Assembly: GCA_013397455.1 (NCBI GenBank) | Contig: VYZB01000526.1 | Span: forward strand, 194,374 to 258,373 | From: Crotophaga sulcirostris | Lineage: Eukaryota; Chordata; Aves; Cuculiformes; Crotophagidae | Direction: 5' to 3' | Length of the DNA stretch: 64,000 nt | In this document: positions 1-11,195 of the stretch, in pieces | Numbering within the stretch: position 1 is the stretch's first letter | How the letters are laid out: the number at the start of each line of letters is the position of its first letter | Program-made: the position numbers and the translations under genes | The notes under the pieces: model-generated | Databases searched by the model: none | The model's input: only the letters and a program-made list of their open reading frames with translations | Told to the model about the DNA's origin: nothing

Positions 1-95
1 GAGAGAAGAAGAGAAGAGAAGAGAAGAGAAGAGAAGAGAAGAGAAGAGAAGAGAAGAGAAGAGAAGAGAAGAGAAGAGAAGAGAAGAGAAGAGAA
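1..95. repeat. (GAGAA)n microsatellite
   Basis: An almost perfect pentanucleotide array of GAGAA units runs from the window edge to 95, so its true left end lies outside the window. The strand is pure purine, a form that can adopt triplex structure. Confidence 0.97.
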
Positions 96-1231
96 TAATA
101 TGGTCCCAAGAGGAAGTGAGAAAGGCCTAAGAATTCAAAAAGACCAAATTTTAATGCCGTTATTAATTCTCCTATTAACACAATATAACAGCTAATGATA
201 TCAGTTAAAAAAAATTATGCAGACGGGATGTTTTCTCCTGCAGCATAAACCTGTAATAGCAGTCTCTTCAGAAGCTATTTCTCCTACCCCACCACTTTGT
301 CCCCCTTAAACTCAGCCAGGCTCTTCCACAAGCTCATCTGAATTCTCCACTGGGAGCGCTCAACTTCCCTGCCTGACTCAAAGAATCCACTTCACCTCAT
401 CTGATGGGTTTCACAAGAAAAAATCAGGGATGAATGTCTACCACATGGCCACAATCCCCACCCCAAAAGCCCCCTTGAGCTACCCAGGAGCATGCAGCGT
501 TCTCCATCACTGCAATGTCATGGTGCATGGCTTCAGGTTATGAACAGCCCTGAGGATGCACAGTGTTGGGCACAGGCAACAAGCAAGCCCCCAGATCCAT
601 GGGGCAGCCCCCTCCCCACACTGCCAGCACACTTAGAGCTCTGCACAGAGGCTGAAAGCCAACCTCCAGCTGGGCTAATGGCATTGAGCAGTTGCCTGCC
701 AACATGAGAGACTGCAAGGAAGCAGGAAAAGGCACTTATCTACACATCAGAGATGGATTCACCTCACCAGTTCCTGCAGGGGTACCAGTCCTCTCCACGA
801 GTGTTTGGAAACAGGCTTTCCCCCTAAAGGACTGCAAACTCCTCGGTGCATGAAGACATTACACGAGTCATTTCTGGGGGGAAAACAGATCTGGTGTCTG
901 TCTGCAGCCCAAGGTTGGTCTCAGGGCAGAGAAGGAGTTTGCAAACCAACAGGTAATTCAAGGTGTCAGTGTGAGTCAGTCGTGCAAAAGTCTTCATTGG
1001 GGACCTGGGTAGATGTTCCTCTGGATGTCTCAGGGTGACAGTGCCTGGCCCCGAATTACACAGCCACTGCACACTCAGGGACCCATCCTTTGCAGCAGAG
1101 AATCAGAAAGCTCTGACTGACGAAGGGCTGCGGAAGAAAGGGGAGATTGCACCCAAGGAGAGGCAATCACAGTATCCATAGGGAGTAGACAATAGAGTCT
1201 GGCTGCCAATGGAGAGGGAGAAGGGTCCCAA
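96..1231. other. Unique non-coding stretch
   Basis: No gene or repeat is recognised. Open frames are short (under 85 codons) with no recognisable protein content. An AT-rich enhancer-like block lies at 128-270. Confidence 0.6.
128..270. promoter_or_regulatory. Enhancer-like AT-rich block (candidate)
   Basis: The block contains TTATTAATTC, CTATTAAC, GCTAATGATATC and similar homeodomain or POU-like words in complex, non-repetitive sequence. The resemblance to conserved non-coding elements is an impression only; conservation cannot be seen here. Confidence 0.2.
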
Positions 1232-1620
1232 GAATCATAGAAACATAGAATCAGAGAATCAGAGAATGGTTTGGGTTGGAAGGGACCTCAAAGATCGTCC
1301 AGTCCCAATCCCCTGCCATGGAGAGGGGCACATCCCACTGGATCAGGTGGGATCAAAATCTCATCCAACTTGGTCTTGAACACATCCAGGGATGGAGCAT
1401 CCACAGCTTGTCTGGGCAAACTGTTCCGGTGCCTCACTACCCTCACAATAAACAATTTCTTCCTGATATTTCATCTCAATCTCCCCTCTTTCAACTTAAA
1501 ACTCTTACCCCTCCTTCTGTCCCTGCACTCCCTGTTACAGAGCCCCTCCCCAGCTTTCCTGTAACTCCCCTTCAAGCACTGGAAGGTCTTCCCAGAAGTA
1601 CTGGAAAGTCTCCCCAGAAA
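1232..1620 (-). mobile_element. CR1 retrotransposon, group B, 5'-truncated
   Basis: The piece starts with the reverse complement of the CR1 octamer tail (ATCATAGAA, CATAGAATCAGAGAATC) and GGTTTGGGTTGGAAGGGACC, then reads antisense through the 3' UTR and the end of ORF2. The inner end carries a small local duplication of the ACTGGAA...CCCCAGA segment. It is non-functional. Confidence 0.95.
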
Positions 1621-2715
1621 ATATCCGCACAGAGGGATATGCATAGCTCTGAGGGCCAGGCAACCCTTTTCTCAGGCTCTTTAATCCAATTTGGACCACG
1701 GTGCTGCAGTCATCAGTTCCCACCTTCTGAGCCCAGGTAAGGCAGTTAGTGGCTGGGGCAGACACAGCGCTTGCCAGACCTTCCAGCAGTGCTCGGAGCT
1801 GTGGGACATTGAAATGTTAAGGGAGCAAAGTGTGGTGCCATGGCACGTTACACGCTCGGCATCGCTGCCCGCGAGCCTTGAGGACTGCTTATGCAGCGTG
1901 ACAGCAGATTTGACCCACCACTAATTGAGTCCAGCAACTTCAGGTTGGTAAAACTCCCCCTCTGAAAAGGACCAGGTCAGGAGATCAGAGGGAGTTCAGC
2001 CCTTCTTGCTCCCTTTTTTCTGGAGGTAATTCAGCAAGGCTATCAAATCCAAGTGCCCTAACAGCTCTATATGTTAACCAGACACAGAGACACTTGCAAT
2101 GAGCCGAAGCTTCTGTTGACCCATTTTTGGAAGCCTGTGGCCACCAGTGGCCAGGATCACCTGGAATGGAGCAGGCAGGGTGAGAGGATACATCACACAA
2201 ACCTTCAAGGCAACATCTCTCCCCTGCCCATCCACACACTCTGGAGAAGCAGGGAGGGGGAGAGAGACCTGCAGCCCCAGCCCAGCCAGCTCAGCACTTT
2301 TGTGCTTTTCTTGTCAGGGGAGAAAACAAAAAAAAAAAGAATAAAAAGCCCCTTTTTGTTTTGTTTCCTTTCTTTGTTTGCTAATTTATTGTTTTGTCCT
2401 GAGCTCGTGTTTCTTGAAATCCCTTGTTCTTTATGCTCATTAAAATATTTTAGGCGTGCGCGGGCTCAGTTTGTTGCTGCTACGCACTTTTAGTATTTAT
2501 TTTTCTCTCCTCCCCAGACCCCCCCTGCTACACAACCCTGCGGTCAAAACGCTCCTGTGTTTTCCACATGCTTATTACCCAGAGAATCAAGGCTCCTTAC
2601 CAATTTACGAGTCACTCCAAAGCAATCAATTATGCATCAAATGACTTTTTGATTCTTTACCTTGTGAGAGGAGAGATGGAAAAGAGGCTGCCTTTTTGTT
2701 CTTTTCCTCTCCTCT

Positions 2716-2780
2716 ATATTATTATTATTATTATTGTTGTTATTATTGTCATTATTATCATTATTATCATTATTATTATT
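2716..2780. repeat. (ATT)n microsatellite, interrupted
   Basis: TTA/ATT units are interrupted by GTT and ATC variants. The interruptions suggest an old, slowly evolving array. Confidence 0.93.
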
Positions 2781-3267
2781 TCTCCCTCTTAATTCTCTCT
2801 TCCTTTCTATGCTCAAACGGGTCTGCCTGCTGGCATTGGGATTATGCCACGATCAAATGGCTTGCTCTTAATTGACAACAGCTCCAAGATGGAAAGAGGG
2901 CAGAGAGATTAAAGAGAAAAAACCATGGGAGCTTTGTGTATGACTCTAGCAGCTTGTTGTGATGTCAGGTGAGGTGGGAGAACAGGGCTGAGCCAAAGGG
3001 GACCCAGCCACTTTGGTGGAAAGGTGAGTGGGCAACTGATGAGGACAAACAGATGAGGACAGTCATATGGGTGACAGAAAAGGAGAGGAGTCACCCATGA
3101 TGGTGCAGACAAGATTGATGTGGAGAACACTCTTCTCCCCATCCCGGAGCCGGCCCAGCTTTGCCTGCCTACATGAATTCAGAGAGCAAGTGACCTGGGA
3201 ACAACATGACAACAACAGCAGTGCCAGGACACCTCCTCCAAAGTCAGCTGTGAGGATCTCAGATATC

Positions 3268-3299
3268 AGAACAAGTTGCCCAGAGAGGCTGTAGAATCA
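3268..3299 (+). mobile_element. Possible CR1 scrap
   Basis: The words AACAAGTTGCCCAGAGAGGC and TGTAGAATC match the CR1 segment encoding the end of ORF2 (normally ACAGGTTGCCCAGAGAAG). About 32 bp with no flanking support, so it may be chance. Confidence 0.4.
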
Positions 3300-3530
3300 C
3301 CTCATGGTTTACCTCCCACAAGACTCACCCTCTGAGCTTAGCATGTTTTCTAGCCAACATACCCCAAAACCTCAACCCTTGGATACCAGCAAAGCCTTCC
3401 TATCTAACCCTTATATCTGACTCCCTGTCCCCACCAGCAGAGATCCCCCAAGGAAATTTCCTTTGCCTCTAGGGGACAGAAGATGCCCTGGAAGATGCAG
3501 AGGTCAAAGCCAGTAGAGTTTTCCCCACTA

Positions 3531-3795
3531 TCACAGAATCTTAGAATGGTTTGGATTGAAACAGACCTAAAAAATCATCCAGTTCTAACCTGCCTGCCAT
3601 GGGCAGGAACATCTTCCGCTGGATCAGGTTGCTCAAAGCCTCATGAATCTGGCCTTCAATATCTACAGGGATGGGGCTTCAGTAGCTTCTCTGGACAACC
3701 TGTTCCAGTGAATCACCACCCTCACAGTAAAAAAAAAAGTCTTCCTTATATCTAATCCAAACCTCCTCTCTTTCATCTTAAAACCATTACCCCTA
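3531..3795 (-). mobile_element. CR1, group B, 5'-truncated
   Basis: The tail TCACAGAATCTTAGAATGG leads into antisense 3' UTR and the ORF2 end, stopping near AAAACCATTACCCCTAGG. An A-run of about 10 inside it expands the usual CACAGTAAA segment. It is diverged, so moderately old. Confidence 0.93.
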
Positions 3796-4379
3796 GGTTA
3801 TAAGCTCTTTTGGCCCCCCGTCAGTTTAAAAGCTGCTGTGCCTCAGTGACAAGGACATCTCACTACTCATTTTCAGACAGGGCTGCAGTGCAGGGGTCAC
3901 AGCAGGGATGAGACAGAACCAGGACCTAACACATCTCAGAGGGCTTCTCCAACAAGGTGCACAGCCCTGGGCTACCCAAGGTCCCAGGCAAGGTTTATCC
4001 ACATCCTGCTCTAAAGCCATGGAGTGAAAGCTGCCCAGTGACAGTATTTTTCCTGGAGATCCTGACATTGCAGGTGACCCTGTGCATGTGCCTCACGAGG
4101 GGGTAGCAGGACCCTCATCCTTGACTCTTTTTCCTTTGCATTTGTACCCCATGATATTTTGTGAGGCTGGCCCGTGCCACACTGAGTCCAGCCTCATGTG
4201 TCACCTTCTGAGTGGGAAACTCCCACAAGTGGGTTAAAACAGATGCACAGGAAAACTTACAATTTAGGCTGCCTAAAACAACTGTCCATCTTCTTTCTAT
4301 CCTTCCAGCTCCAGTCTTACACCCTCTGGGTTCGGTTCATGTGGTAGAGGTGACGATACTGCAATTATGGGTTTGCCAA
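3796..4379. other. Unique non-coding stretch
   Basis: I see no repeat, RNA gene or convincing coding frame here. Confidence 0.55.
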
Positions 4380-5250
4380 GACAGATGAATGGCTGGAAGG
4401 CTGCCCATCAGAAAAGGACTCGGGGTTGTTTGTCAACAGTGGTGGAACATGAGCCAACAGGGTGGCCTAGGGGGGTGGTGGAGTCGCCAACCCTTGATGT
4501 GTTTAAGGGAAGATTGGATGAGGCACTGAGTGCCAGGGTTTAGGTGATGGGATGATGTTAGTGTTGGTTTATAGGTTGGACTTGATGATCTCAGAGGTCT
4601 CTTCCAACCTGGTGATACTGTGAAACTGTGAAAGAAACTCAATAGCATCCCAGCTTGTATCAGAAATGATATGACCAGTAGGAGCAGGGAAAGTGACTGC
4701 CCCCCTGTAGACAATGCTGGTGAGGCCACACCTTGAATCCTGTGTTCAGTTTTGGGCCCCTCACTCCAAGAAAGACATTGAGGTGCTGGAGCGCTTTCCA
4801 GAGAAGGGACACGAAGCTGGGGAAGGGGCTGGAGAACAGGGGTTATTGGGAGCAGCTGAGGGACCTGGGGTTGTTTAATCTGGAGAAAGGGAGGCCAAGG
4901 GGAGACCTTATTGATCTCTACAACTCCCTGAAAGGAGATTGTAGCGAGGTGGGTGTTGATCTCTTTCTTCTCCCTGGTAACAAGAGATGGGATGAGAAGA
5001 AGCGGCTTCCAGTTGTGCCAGGGGAGGTTTAAACTAGATATTGGGAAAAATCACTTCGCTGAAAGGGCTGTTAAGCATTGAAAGAGGCTGCCCAGGGCAG
5101 TGGTGGAGTCGCCACCCCTGAAGGTATTTAAAAGACATGAGGATGTGGCACTTAGGGACATGGTTTAGTGGTGGGCTTCACAGTGTTAGGTTTATGTTTG
5201 GACTTGATGACCTTAAGAGTCTTTTCCAACATAAATGAATCTATGATTCT
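4380..5250 (+). mobile_element. CR1, group A, interrupted by a nested CR1
   Basis: One of the longest sense copies, about 710 bp excluding the insertion. It begins in late ORF2 (GAAAAGGACTCGGGG), resumes after the nested element at AACTCAATAGCATCC, and reads through GTTCAGTTTTGGGCCCC, the polymerase C-terminus (open 4733-5032, with [11 protein letters not shown]) and the 3' UTR to ATGAATCTATGATTCTG. Frameshifts and premature stops break the ORF. Confidence 0.95.
4469..4630 (+). mobile_element. CR1, group C, nested in a group A copy
   Basis: A 162-bp 3' fragment starts near GGGGTGGTGGAGTCGCC and ends GATACTGTGAAACTGTG, the variant octamer that marks group C. Host CR1 sequence is present on both sides (GGTGGCCT before, AAGAAACTCAATAGC after), so this copy is younger than its host. 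Any target duplication is at most 2-3 bp. Confidence 0.85.
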
Positions 5251-5754
5251 GTTAAAAAAAAAAAAAGCCACAAAGTAAAAAAGAAACAAAGAAAAAAAAC
5301 CCAAATCACAAACAAAAAAGAATGTTATGTTAACTTATGTTTTACCTCTAGACTTCCTCATTACAACACAAAAGGTGTTGAAATAATATGTGCACTGAAC
5401 TCAGGGTTTTCCTCAAGTTAGTAAATGTGATTTAAAAATACCTTCCTTGTCTCTTGAAGATGAAGAGACAAGTATCTCCTAGCAGTGGAGCTCTCTGCTC
5501 TTTAGAAGTGCTACCCTTAGAACACTTTAGTCTGCAGCTTATTAGCCCTTAAATGACTTGAGGGGTATGGCAAGTACTGTCCCCTTGGCCCAAGCATCCC
5601 TGAGGGTATTCCCCACAGTAAGAGCTCCCCTTGCCCATCAATTTCTACGGCTCCTCAATCAAGGTGCTAACAAGCCATGAACAGGTGATGCCTCAGGCTG
5701 TGAATGTCCATCGTTGTACACAATAAGGATCTGACTTGTCTCCATCAGCAGCAT
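5251..5754. other. A-rich start, then unique DNA
   Basis: A run of 13 A at 5254-5266 and A-rich sequence to about 5331 follow directly on the CR1 tail. The rest is unique with no recognisable feature. Confidence 0.55.
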
Positions 5755-6582
5755 CCCTTTCCGAAATTAAAACCAACTGCATCCTCCGCTGCATTTGCAA
5801 GAACTCAGACAGTAGGGCAAGGGAAGTTATTAATCCTCTCGATGTGGCACTTGGGAGGGCATTTCTGAAGTGCGGTGTTCAGCTTCAGGACCTTGGTACA
5901 AGAGACAATCTAGAGCAAGTCCAATGAGGGACACCAAGATGGATTTGGGAGTGGAGCACATGAAGTACAGGGAGAGGCTGAATGAGCTCAGTTTGCTCAG
6001 CTGGAAAGAGGGAGGTGAAAGGAGAACCTAGTTGAAGCCTTCACTACACAACAGATGTTCATAAAGAAAAAGAAGTTAGACTCTCTGCAGAGGTGCATGG
6101 CAAAAGGACAAGTGGAGACTTAAGCTGAAACAGGTGAAATTTAGATTAGATATTAGGAAGAAATTTTTCCCTGTGAGGGTGGTGAGGCACTGGCACAAGT
6201 TGCCCAGAGAAGTTGTGGTTACCCCATCCCTGGAGGTGTTCAAGGCCAGGTTGGATGAGGCTTTGATCAACCTGATCCAGTGGGAGGTGTCCCTGCCCAT
6301 GGCAGGGGGTTGGAACTGGATGGGCTTTAATGTCCCTTCCAACCCAAACCATTCTATGATTCTAGGATTCTATGAGACAATCACAGGCTGCAGTAAGGGA
6401 AAATTTCCACCTGAGAGTTGTCAGGCCCTGAAAGAGGGCCCCTGAGACAGTGGAATCTTCATCCTTAGCCAGAAAAGATCCTGAGCAGCCTGACATAACT
6501 TTGTCATGCTTCGAGCAATTGGTTGAACTAGAGACACCAGCACTCTCTTCCATCCAAAATAATTCCGTGACTCCCTGATTTA
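5755..6582 (+). mobile_element. Old CR1 copy split by a younger CR1
   Basis: Diverged CR1 of an older lineage. The left part (5755-6119) matches the ORF2 segment for CILRCICKNSDSRAREVI and the following region. The right part (6374-6582) resumes with ACAGGCTGCAGTAAGGG and runs through GTTGTCAGGCCCTGAAAGAG to a decayed tail, AATTCCGTGACTCCC. Between them sits a younger group B insertion. The long divergence from other copies marks it as old. Confidence 0.8.
6120..6373 (+). mobile_element. CR1, group B, nested insertion with 5-bp duplication
   Basis: A 254-bp 3' fragment runs from TTAAGCTGAAACAGGTG to ATTCTAGGATTCTAT. GAGAC occurs immediately before (6115-6119) and immediately after (6374-6378), the expected target-site duplication. 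The polymerase C-terminal frame is open here ([20 protein letters not shown]). Confidence 0.88.
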
Positions 6583-7055
6583 GAATCATAGAATCACAGA
6601 ATGGTTTGAGTTGGAAGGGACTTTAAAGTTCCAAATACCTGCCATGGGCAGTGTTATAAATTGCAAGGTGCATTTTTTTGTTTGATATGCAACTGTACAT
6701 GGTACATTTGTTTGATAAACAACGGTAACTTTTTACAGGCAGGGACATCTTCCACTGGATCAGGTTGCTCAAAGCCTCATCCAATCTGGTCTTTGAGTAC
6801 CTCCAGGTATGAGGCATCCACAACTTCTCTGGGTAACCTGTACCAGTGCCTCACCATCCTCACAGTAAAAAAAATCTTCCTAATATCTCATCTGAATCTC
6901 CCCTCTTTCAACTTAAAACCGTCCCAGCTCATCCCATCCCTGCATTCCCTGATAAAGAGCCCCTCCCCATCTTTAATGTAGCATCTTTTAAGTACTGGAA
7001 GGCTGCTGTAAAGTCTCCCCAGAGCTTTCTCTTCTCTAGGTTCAACAATTTACCA
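6583..7055 (-). mobile_element. CR1, group B, interrupted by an 86-bp insertion
   Basis: It starts AGAATCATAGAATCACAGAA directly at the decayed tail of the old plus-strand copy and reads antisense through the 3' UTR and ORF2 end to CTCTAGGTTCAACAATTTA. The normally continuous CATGGGCAGGGACA is split by a non-CR1 sequence at 6652-6737. Confidence 0.95.
6652..6737. mobile_element. 86-bp TG...CA insertion of unknown family
   Basis: The non-CR1 DNA begins TGTTATAAATTG and ends CTTTTTACA. GGCAG occurs on both sides (6647-6651 and 6738-6742), as for an integrated element with a 5-bp target duplication. The first and last bases (TG...CA) and weak terminal symmetry resemble an LTR or a miniature element. 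TTGTTTGATA occurs twice inside. No family is recognised. Confidence 0.6.
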
Positions 7056-7814
7056 CTAGCTGGACGGAGCCCACCCAAGCTATGGTCAGGCTCTACCTTG
7101 TTGTCCCAAGAGAAGTCTCCCTGCAGCATTATATTTCTCCCATCTTTCCCACTTGGTTTGGAGAAAAGGGGCTTGTACATATTGCAAGAGAGTTGGAAAG
7201 AAGCCTCCTTTGGAAATCAGTGGAATAATAGCAGAAGATACAGATGTCTGGAAACCTCCATCAGCTTACAGCAAAATATCTTGGGAAGTGAACAGGAGAT
7301 ACAACACTCCTGCTGCACCATGGTCTGAAGTAGTTCTGACTGCTTGAAGACTGGGGGCACCATCGAGCTGGGTTGCCGCTCATTTTGGCAAAGCACAGCA
7401 TTCACAGCAGCCACCCTGTATCCCTTGCACCAGACCAGTAACTCCAGGACAGCACAGGACTCAGGACAGAGCCAGCAGAGCATCTCTTGACAGCCATAAA
7501 TAGAAAGGAGGCAGCAGGCTGAAGGCTTCACAAGCTACATCTACTATTAGCATGACATCTACAAGGGCCCAATGTTCTTGCTCAAGGCCAAAGGCATTAG
7601 CTCACTGGTGAAATCTGGGGGTGATCAGGGTGGGGTTAGGTGTGATGAAGGAGACTTAAGCTGGAAAAAGCAAAAGCAGACTCCATCATCCATCAGCAGG
7701 TTCTTTAAAAGGGACCACACTGTCCACTCCAACAACAAGGGCCACACTGAGGACACATTAAGGAGAACATGTTCATGGCTTTATGATAGACATGTGCAGT
7801 GTGGTCCTCACGCT
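7056..7814. other. Unique non-coding stretch
   Basis: No repeat or gene is recognised. Overlapping short frames on both strands carry no recognisable protein. Confidence 0.55.
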
Positions 7815-8092
7815 GGGGGAAAGGGGTACCATCCAGAGGGATGTTGAAAGGCTTGATAAGTGGGCCTGTGTGAACATCATAAAGGCTAAGTGCAAGGTCC
7901 TGCACCTGAGTTGGGGCAATCCCAAGCCCAAATGCAGACTGAGTGGAGAATGGATTGAGAGCAGTCCTGAGGAGAAGGACTGGACTCCTCAGCACAGCAA
8001 GGACAATGGGAGGTGTCCCTGCCCATGGCTGGGGTGTTGGAACTGGATGATCTTTAAGGTCTCTTCCAACACAAACCATTCTATGATTCTAT
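7815..8092 (+). mobile_element. CR1 with internal deletion: polymerase segment joined to 3' tail
   Basis: The left part encodes a piece of the region after the reverse transcriptase domain ([25 protein letters not shown]). At about 8005 the sequence jumps to the 3' end (GGAGGTGTCCCTGCCCATGG) and finishes AACCATTCTATGATTCTAT. Several hundred bp are missing between. Confidence 0.93.
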
Positions 8093-9251
8093 AGAGGAGG
8101 CTTTTCATTCAAGAATGTGGAAGAGCCAGGATGTCATCCATCTCTCTCCACGCATGCAACAGGCATCAAGCATTTAACTTAGTGTCCTATCAGTTTAGTT
8201 TGTTAGCAGAGAGTGGACCAAACCCATTTCCATGTTACAGCAGGACCCAGGTGTGTTGCAGGCTGTACAGATTTCTTCAGTGGGAATGTCACATTAGAAA
8301 GAAAAGTTACTTGAAACTGGTGTTGGGAAAAAAAAAAAAAAAAGAATTAGTGATTTCTGCAATTTCCCAGGAATTCTTTGGGCCATTGGGGTGAACGGCT
8401 GAGCCATGCAGAGAGCAGCTGTCCAAACACACGTGGTGCGAGACTTTAACTAAGCATGAACAAGAAATGAGGGCTGTGGGGAGAAGTATAGAGAAAGCAC
8501 ATACTGCTGCCATCCATATGTCTCCAACTTCCTCCCCAGACCTCAGCACATCAGCAATTTTTAGTGCACGGGAAAAAAGGAGAGCAGAGGTTGTCTCTGT
8601 AGTGCAGGTGTGGAGAATCAAGACATAACCCTGGAGAAGTTAAGCTCCTGCTACACAGAGCACAGGGAAGGTGTGCAGGGGAAATCAATTGTTTACTGAA
8701 CTGCAAAATTTACCACCTCAGGCTGAGTAGTAAGAACTCTCCTGGGACCAATATTCCTTTTAGTCCGACAAATGCACTTGGAGTTTTCCAGTGCTGCCTG
8801 AACGAGTGTTTGACAAGTCCCAGGTAGACCACATCTCAGCTTTAAAACTCATGTTCTGACCACTGTGGGGAAGGTAAAAGAAAGGTTTAAATAAATTGCA
8901 GGACTAGGGGGATAAATTTAAACTGTTTAGATGAAATGTCTGAAAAACTGAAAATTAGCATGAAGAAATGAATGCTCTCAGAGAATCTGCTCCAACCACT
9001 GGTGGACAAGAAAAGAAACAGATGGATAGACTATGAAATTTTTTCAAACACACATACACATATCCCACACAAAAGTTTGGAGAAAACCAACAGCATATTT
9101 AGGAAATTCGGTGCTTGATGGTCCATGCTTCATCTTCCCACTGACCCATGTTCGAAGAGTCAGTGACATTAACCCAGTGATGCTTCATCTGAACAGTATG
9201 GAAAATTGTAGAAATGTCAGGAGAACCTGAAAGCACTATCTATAGATTGAT
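8093..9251. other. Unique non-coding stretch
   Basis: An A16 run lies at 8328-8343 with no element attached that I recognise. Nothing else is identified. Confidence 0.55.
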
Positions 9252-9699
9252 CACCTGGAGCACTGTGTTCAGGTCTGGAGTCCCCAGCACAGAAGGACAT
9301 GGATCGGTCAGAGTGAGTCCAGAAGAGGCCACAAAGATCATCAGAGGGGTGGAACACCTCCCATATGAGGACAGCCTGAGAGAGTTGGGGCTGTTCAACC
9401 TGGAGAAGAGAAGGCTCCAGGGAGAACTTAGAGGAGCCTTCCAGTACTGAAAGGGGCTAAAAGAAAGCTGAGAAGGAGCTTTTTATCAGTGATTGCAGAG
9501 ATAGGATCACAGTTAATGATTTTAAGCTGGAAGAGGGGAGATTTAGATAAGATATTACGAAGAAATGTTCTCCTGTGTGGGTGGTAAGGCACAGGAAGAG
9601 GTTGCTCAGAGAAGTTGTGGATGCCCCATCCCTAGAAGTGTTGAAGGCCACGTTGGATGGGGCTTTGAGTAACCTGATCCAGTGGAAGGTGTCGCTGCA
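9252..9699 (+). mobile_element. CR1, group B, lacking its 3' tail
   Basis: It reads from GGAGCACTGTGTTCAGG through the polymerase C-terminus (MSG...[15 protein letters not shown]) and stops at AGTGGAAGGTGTCGCTGCA, before the last 70 or so bp and the octamer. CR1 inserts from its 3' end, so the missing tail was lost later. Confidence 0.93.
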
Positions 9700-10532
9700 C
9701 AAACTCATTTCTTCCCTGAAAAAAAATATCCAGAAAGGAAAAGGGAGGTCTGTTCCACAAGGCCAAAGTGATTTAGACTTCTGCATTTTTCTGCATCTGA
9801 TCCAGACCTCTGGTGACCATACCTAGCATCCCAACCACAGGAGCATCCTTTGTCCCCCACACAGGTAGCGAAGCACTTGGCTAACAGCATTCCAGCCCTT
9901 GCCAACCTGGGCAAGTGAGAGAGGCAAGCTGTCACACAGCCCCATCATCCTGATGGACGGGAGCTTATATCCCACGCTGGACCCAGGAACCACCAATTCC
10001 AGCAGCTTATTCCAAAACAAAGTGTGCATTGAGGGGTTAGGTTTCATTTTTTCCGGCTGTGAGAAGAAGAGGCTGCCAAACAAAATAACATTGACAGCTG
10101 CTCCGGGAGTCATGTACTGCTCGGTGACCTCAGCTCCTTTGCAGGGTGGCCTCCAAGCAGACACTGGCCAGCAGTGCCACTGAGCACCAGGACAACCATG
10201 AGTGGCAGCCAGGCTCACATTTGGAGAGATAGAGCATGCAGCCTACCAGCTGTGAACCACACCACCCCCCTCCAGCACCGTCTTTCCCCTCTCTGCCCTC
10301 TCCATGATGTTCTCCCAAGTGCTGGCGCTTCAGGATTGCTTCTGGGGGCCTTTGTGTCACAGTGATTTTCACTAAGCTAAAGGTTTTCAGAAGTGCAAAC
10401 TGCTCAGAAGACAGGATGCATAAAAAGGGCTCCAAAATATCTGGATCACAGAAAAAATTACCTTAAAGGGAATTTTCCGGATGTCGCACCCAGACAAAGA
10501 GGAAACACAATGCGCTTTGCAAATCGCTCTTT
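9700..10532. other. Unique non-coding stretch
   Basis: Overlapping open frames on both strands (minus 9823-10218, 131 codons; plus 9899-10183, 94 codons) show no recognisable domain. No repeat is seen. Confidence 0.5.
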
Positions 10533-11195
10533 TCATAGAATCATGGAATTGATTGGTTTGGAAGGAAATTAACGATCACCCAGTTCCAACCCCCTGCCAT
10601 GAGTAGGAACATCTTTCACTGCATCAGGTTGCTGGAAGTCCCATTCAACCTGGCCTGGAACACCTCCAGGGAAGGGGCATCCGTGACTTCTCTGGGCAAC
10701 CTGTGCCAGTGTCTCCCCACCCTCACTGTAAATATTTCTTCTTAATATCTGATCTAAAACTCCCCTCTTTCATCTTAAAATCATTACCTATTGTTTTATC
10801 ACTGCACTCCCTGATAAAGAGCCCCTCCACAGGTTGCCTGCAGGCCCCTTTTAATACTGGAATGCTACTCTAAGGTCCCCCCAGAGCCTTCTTTTCTCCA
10901 GGCTGAACAAACCAAACTCTCTCAGCCTGTCCTCATATGGGAGGTGCTCCAGCCCCCAGATCATCTTCATGGCCTCCTCTGGACTCATTCTGACACATCC
11001 ATGTCTTTCCTGTGCTGAAGACTCCAGAACTGAACATGGTAGTCCAGGTGAGTTCTTGTAAAAGCAGAGTAGAGGGGCAGAATCACCTCCCTTGACCTGC
11101 TTGTCAAACTTCTTTTGATGCAGCCCAGGACACGGGTGGCTTTCTGGGAAGCAAGAAACACTACCAAGTGCTTCTCTTCAGGGCTGCTGTTCTCT
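10533..11195 (-). mobile_element. CR1, group B, long antisense copy
   Basis: From the tail at CATAGAATCATGGAATTG it reads antisense for about 660 bp into ORF2. The minus-strand frame at 10985-11167 keeps CR1 polymerase words ([20 protein letters not shown]). 5'-truncated and frame-broken. Confidence 0.95.

Larger units (their letters stand above)
1621..3530. other. Unique non-coding stretch
   Basis: No gene is recognised. It holds an A-run near 2327-2340, an ATT microsatellite at 2716-2780, and a possible tiny CR1 scrap at 3268-3299. Confidence 0.6.

Noticed and set aside
5254..5266. A13 run as a poly-A tail of the preceding CR1
   Set aside because: CR1 has octamer tails, not poly-A. The A-rich stretch is more likely local flanking DNA.
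8328..8343. A16 run as the tail of a processed pseudogene or SINE
   Set aside because: No element body or target duplication is recognisable next to it.
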